Assembly (NCBI RefSeq): GCF_027942865.1
Contig: NC_134515.1
Span: forward strand, 12,853,339 to 12,917,338
Direction of reading: 5' to 3'
Length of the DNA: 64,000 bases
Source: Odontesthes bonariensis
Taxonomy: Eukaryota; Chordata; Actinopteri; Atheriniformes; Atherinopsidae
A program made the translations under genes and the position numbers. Shown here piece by piece: positions 59,753 to 64,000 of the stretch (positions within the stretch are counted from its first letter, which is position 1; each line of letters opens with the position of its first letter). Under the pieces are notes generated by a model. It saw nothing but the letters and a program-made list of their open reading frames with translations, was not told the DNA's origin and ran no database searches.

Positions 59753-62171
59753 CTACGCTGGGGTTTGAAAGTAGAGGAGTTTGCGGAGGAAATTAAAAGA
59801 ACCGGGCATCTGCTTGTAGAGCCCTTTTGCAGAGTTTTGGGAAACTTCGTCGTTAACCTGAAAACGAGAAGAGACGAGAATCAGATATGCTTCTAAATCA
59901 AAAATCTCCAAATTAAGAAAAGGGCTCCAGTTTTTCCCATACTGCTATGATAAGTGAAGCTCACCATCATAAGCATTGTGACCAAGTCATCAGTAGCAGC
60001 ATTTTCCTCGAGAATGCGGTCCAGCATCTCGACGTACCACGAGCCAGACGAGGTGTCTCTCCAGGAAACATAACCTTTATTTGTCACATGGTCAAAGAGG
60101 CAACAGGAAGACAAGTGAGTTAAATTTATCTTTATTTCATGTGACTTGTATTTGAAATACTGTTATTTATCAATATAAGCAAATATGCACTGAACAACAA
60201 ACACACCGGGGAAAGTAGAGTAGGACACCAGGATGTCACTCGGGGTGGGCAGCGTTGCTCTAGCATCAGTTTCATCAGAAGTGCTCAGAGAGTCGCTGCT
60301 GGATGACATCGGGATGGCGTCCGTCTGGTCATCTGTTCTACCGATTGATGGCTGAGCTTCATCGGGGGACACCTCAAAGCCTGTGTCTTTGTCCCCTTAA
60401 GGACAAAAACAACCATTCGTGTTAGAGACCACTTTGAGGGCATGTCACATACAATCAACTGTGTTTTTTTTTTTTAAAGTTAATGAACAGCATGTTTGGT
60501 GTCAGCTACCTCCTCCACAGGCCTGGATGAAGAAAAGTTTAGGTTTGCTTTGTAAAGAAGGGCAATGCTGCCCATTAAGGTAGTTTGTGATGAGCTGAAC
60601 TGGAACATGCTGTCCATCCACACCATACACTGCACCAGGGAAACGGCTGTGACTCACCTACAAACATAAATATAAATACATATGCGCTTACATACCTGAA
60701 TTTATACTCGAGTAGATCTGACAGAAAATCTAACATGGAAAAAATGGATTCAAATCATGGCCAGAAGACTAGTTTTCCTTGTTTAAGTGAAACTGATATT
60801 GAGCCATGTATAATTTCAGAGGCTGGATGTCTCGTGATCTCACTGTGATGTAAGGTTTTTATTGAGAGCCATTTAAATGCTATAATCAAAGGTACTAAAA
60901 CAGAAAAACAGACCTGGTCTTACCTCAGTCCCATGTGAGAGCATGATAACGACACAGCAGTCATACTGTGAATGGTCCTTCTTAGACAAAGCTGACAGTT
61001 CATGTTTGATTTGCTGAAATATGGAAATAAAGGTCAGCAATGCTTTCTTTCCTGCAGTTCCAGCCACAGTAGTAGAAGAAATGACTCTTACTCTTTGTTT
61101 CAGGTTTGTCTTGACCTCCACGATGAAGTTAAGTGCCTTGAATCTTCCCTCCAACTTATCGCAGTCAACATTGGACCCTTTGCGATTGTTCAGCTTGCTC
61201 TCACGTTCAAACTCCACATTGTTTATTATAAGGCAATGGCCACAAGGACTGGCATCCATTTTATAGCTCTGACACACACACATATAATAAAGGAAGCAGA
61301 GAAAAATATTTGCCTGAAGATTCCTTCCAAAAGAAAAACCATTTGCTGTGACGGTGTGTAATAAATAAATGATGCTTACTTTAATACTGTCCCGCCGTGT
61401 TCTTCCTTGTGGCCTTGGTCTAAAGATCTCCGTTTCAGGTGCTGTGAAAACAATATATGTTTAACAACACTGGACCTACATGACTCTTAGCAATGCTTAA
61501 AAAAACTGCATTTCTTACATGGACTGGGAGTAGTGGTAGGCCTCTGTAATGGATAGATGGGGACAGTATCTTTGTTTTGCTTATCAACATCCATTGGAGA
61601 AACTATAACACAAACAGGAGTGCATACAGTATACTACGGGCAATACATTTAATGATTGTTCATATTGAAAGAAGAGAGTTTCAAGTTGTTGTAGGTATTC
61701 TGTGTTCATATAGATCAAATGGACCTTGGTTTCACACACTTACTAACTGGAAGAGGCTTGATAACTGGGGGTCTCTTTGTGGGTGTCGCAAGTTGAAATT
61801 GAACTGTTGGAGCTCCACTCTGCAGGATCTCTGCCAGACCGTGCTGAGCCGTCTCCTGAAGGCACTCCAGAAACAGGGGAAAGGCTCGACTCCCACGGGT
61901 CTCCAAGTCCCGGACTAACTGTCTCGCTTGGTCTCGTCTGGTCCCAGAACTCTGACAGGAGTCAAAAGTCACAGGTGTCTACTGTTTTGTTCTGCTTATG
62001 CAAGCTCCTCAAAACCTTAACCTATGTACCACAACCTACCTTTATCTCATCGATCATGTCCTGGGTGAAAACTCCTTTTTCAAGTAGGGCATCATAGAGG
62101 TTTGATGGATCTAAGTCTCTCACCAGATTAATCCTGTTTCGCTGAAGAATCTTCTTGTGTTGTTCCTCCAT
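59753..62171 (-). CDS. casp9: caspase-9, complete, ten exons
   Basis: Caspase-9 is the initiator cysteine protease of the mitochondrial apoptosis pathway, activated on the Apaf-1 apoptosome. Ten exons: 62040-62171, 61744-61951, 61519-61602, 61380-61441, 61092-61268, 60924-61013, 60510-60657, 60207-60395, 59965-60074, 59753-59857. They total 1305 nt, 434 aa (human 416), with phases closing. An N-terminal CARD spans about residues 1-95 ([40 protein letters not shown]). The large subunit has the catalytic His in MLSHG (residue 248) and the catalytic Cys in FFIQACGGG (residue 298). The linker contains DQTD/AIPM (residues 323-330), resembling the cleavage-exposed ATPF IAP-binding motif of human caspase-9. 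The small subunit includes [20 protein letters not shown] and [19 protein letters not shown]. All key residues are present. An out-of-frame ATG five bases upstream could lower initiation. It is head to head with dnajc16, as in human. Confidence 0.97.
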
Positions 62172-63071
62172 GCTCCATTCAGTACTAACAAAGCAAGAAG
62201 ACAGAAAGAAAACTAAACGCTGTACCTGACATTTACTTGCTTTCACAACCACAGACGATGTCCTAAAACAAGACTTCTGCTCTGTAAAAATGAACCTTGT
62301 TCGTGTACAATAAGGAGTGTCTTGTCGTTGTTTTTTTCTCGGTTGCACTGGTTATTTCCTTGTTTACATCACCGCTGCCTGTGATTGGTCAACCGGAGGA
62401 AGCTAGAGGAACAAGGGGTGCGCTTGATTGTAGTCACGGCGCGTCGCAATTCCACGGGCAACGTGAGACATCCCGTTAACGTTAAAAATGGCGACCTGAA
62501 AAACATTAAACCTAACGCATTAAAGAAAATAAAGCTGTCGCCAAATACTCAATCTCCCAAAATTACTTTCGCCAGTGGGAGCCTCCTTCTCTACTCCTGC
62601 TTCCCAGCAGCAGGTTATTATCAGCCAGCCCTGGAGGAACTGTGGGATGCAGCGGAACACACCCCGTATTTCGCCGTCGTTTTACCTTAACCTTAGCTAG
62701 AAAAAAAGGAGCAGAACCGTCCCTGTTCAATATATGTGGCGTAGTACCGGCTCACTGCATCTGCTCGAGATGTAGAGCTGTTGTGTAGCAGGTGTAGCAA
62801 CGCCACCAGTCCTAACTGAAAAAAATGCGTCAACGTTTAATCCTCGAGGAACATCATTAATGCCACAGGCTATAGACCGTTTGCCTCTATACATTCTTAC
62901 CTATTTCCCCCTAGCTTATGTAATTACCGTGCCATAATGCCATTTTGGAGGAACAGCTGCATATATATCTCAAATTTGTCAACCATCTAAAATCCGTGTG
63001 AACGATATGGAGGTCCTCGGTCCATTTTAACCTGACGGTGTTAGTTACTCGGATGTGTTAAGGTAACTGTG
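62172..63071. promoter_or_regulatory. divergent promoter region of casp9 and dnajc16
   Basis: About 900 bp separate the two start codons. The stretch contains CpG-rich parts (CACGGCGCGTCGC near 62438) and a CCAAT-type element in reverse (GATTGGTC near 62387). No TATA box is convincing. The open frame at 62385-62690 starts at a GTG and has no recognisable domain, so I regard this as non-coding promoter and 5' UTR. Confidence 0.5.
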
Positions 63072-63390
63072 ATGGCAGGGTCAAAGATGTCTCTGCCACT
63101 GGCTGTGGTGGTGGTCCTGTCTGTGCTGCTGGCAGGATCAACCCATGCCGGGTCTGAGATGGACCCGTACAAAATATTAGGAGTAACCAGGAGTGCGAGT
63201 CTGACTGAGATCAAGAAGGTCTACAAGCGTCTCGCCAAAGAATGGTAATTATTTTACTAATGACAGCGACTCGATGTCATAACATTCACTCATTTCCTGA
63301 CTAATGAGCATCTTCATCCAAAGGCATCCAGACAAAAACAAAAATCCAGGCGCTGAGGATATGTTCATCAAGATCACGAAATCTTACGAG
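63072..63390 (+). CDS. dnajc16: DnaJ homologue subfamily C member 16, first two exons (partial)
   Basis: DNAJC16 is a membrane-bound J-domain protein of the endoplasmic reticulum with a thioredoxin-like region, linked to autophagosome size control. Two exons lie in the window: 63072-63244 and 63324-63390. The gene continues past the right edge. Translation may start at 63072 or at the in-frame ATG at 63087; both give a signal peptide (MSLPLAVVVVLSVLLAGSTH). The J domain follows at once: DPYKILGVTRSASLTEIKKV, then WHPDKNKNPGAEDMFIKITK, with the HPD tripeptide that stimulates Hsp70 intact and split from its Trp codon by the first intron. Human DNAJC16 has the same order (DPYRVLGVSRTAS). Head-to-head pairing with casp9 is conserved. 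Confidence 0.93.
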
Positions 63391-63428
63391 GTTAGTCATT
63401 TTTAAATGGAATAATAACCCAAGACACA

Positions 63429-64000
63429 ATGCTGTGCTTAAGTCTTGAGCCACTCCTCATTTCTTTATATTTTGACACATTTTCACGGAGAGTTTTAAAC
63501 TGGTCTCGAGCAACCGTTCTCCAGGCTTTCTGAAGGTCTTACCAAGGTTTTCATGGGACTGTGGCTGCCGTCAGCCCAGTTTATATTAGTTATATACCTG
63601 ACAATTTTTTTTAATTTTTTATTTATTTTTACAAGATTGGGCTTTTCTAGTTTGTTAAGCCAACTACCACTGGCCCATGAATCATTCAGGCATAAAAAGG
63701 CCCCTAACTCAAGGGATGAACCAGTTTTATGCCAACACATAACAGACAACTTAGCAAAGACGCTTAGTTACTAGCAGCCTGTTTCAAAGACAGTATCTGT
63801 TTTAATTGCTGCTGCTGCTGCATCTACAAAATAAGCCAAAGATATTTAAGTTTGACAGACTGAGTATTTTTTGCCCCAAGAAGATAATGTAGCTGAAAAC
63901 CTGATGCATTGTGTCCTTAATACTCTGAAGAAACTCAGTGTAGGGCAGATAAATGAATCTAATGATATTTCCCATTTTTCATGGCAATATAGAATAAGAA
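63429..64000. mobile_element. Tc1-like transposon relic in dnajc16 intron 2
   Basis: The left end contains TGCTGTGCTTAAGTCTTGAG and CCACTCCTCATTTC, typical of the Tc1-like inverted repeat, followed by sequence found in the leading part of such elements. Positions about 63690-63800 (GGGATGAACCAGTTTTATG, TAGCAGCCTGTTTCAAAGAC) match 50690-50780, so both relics belong to one family. The right limit is outside the window or unclear. Confidence 0.6.

Noticed and set aside
62385-62690. 101-codon plus-strand open frame between casp9 and dnajc16
   Set aside because: It starts at a GTG, lies in the divergent promoter, and resembles no family.

Overview
The window is vertebrate nuclear DNA, almost certainly from a teleost fish. 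Genes have many short exons with GT-AG introns, the encoded proteins match vertebrate families throughout, and the non-coding DNA carries repeats typical of teleosts (tRNA-derived SINE, Tc1-like relics, MITEs, a short LTR element, microsatellites). I built the gene models by hand by following splice sites and reading phase. The phases close for every multi-exon gene that lies wholly inside the window.

Layout, left to right. Positions 1-1780 hold an unplaced plus-strand terminal exon and little else. Positions 1783-4368 (minus) hold a C1orf174 (UPF0688) homologue whose last exon I cannot find. Positions 6540-7769 (plus) hold an intronless beta-1,3-N-acetylglucosaminyltransferase of B3GNT7 type. 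Positions 10470-40153 (minus) hold a complete 21-coding-exon cep104 (958 aa, ciliary-tip protein). Its introns contain most of the window's repeats, including a composite LTR element at 31483-34509 flanked by a 5-bp target duplication. Positions 42755-46051 (plus) hold a complete seven-exon lrrc47 (557 aa), head to head with cep104. Positions 46815-49224 and 52051-53856 (both minus) hold two tandem SUEL-type rhamnose-binding lectin genes with the same nine-exon plan. Positions 55858-58430 hold a large dispersed repeat built of tandem units of about 450 bp. Positions 59753-62171 (minus) hold a complete ten-exon casp9 (434 aa). From 63072 (plus) the first two exons of dnajc16 are present and the gene runs off the right edge.

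The genes do not form one pathway. They are a block of conserved synteny: C1orf174, CEP104 and LRRC47 are neighbours in human 1p36.32, while CASP9 and DNAJC16 are head-to-head neighbours in 1p36.21. Here the two groups lie within 65 kb, with the lectin pair between them and a B3GNT7-type gene between c1orf174 and cep104. Two compact divergent promoters are implied (cep104/lrrc47 and casp9/dnajc16).

I found no evidence of a wholly new system. The items most worth a second look are a promoter-like element next to an orphan 30-codon exon inside a cep104 intron, two perfect inverted repeats in cep104 introns, an AIPM motif in the casp9 linker, the alternative acceptor that decides whether CEP104 keeps its SxIP motif, and the composite LTR insertion.
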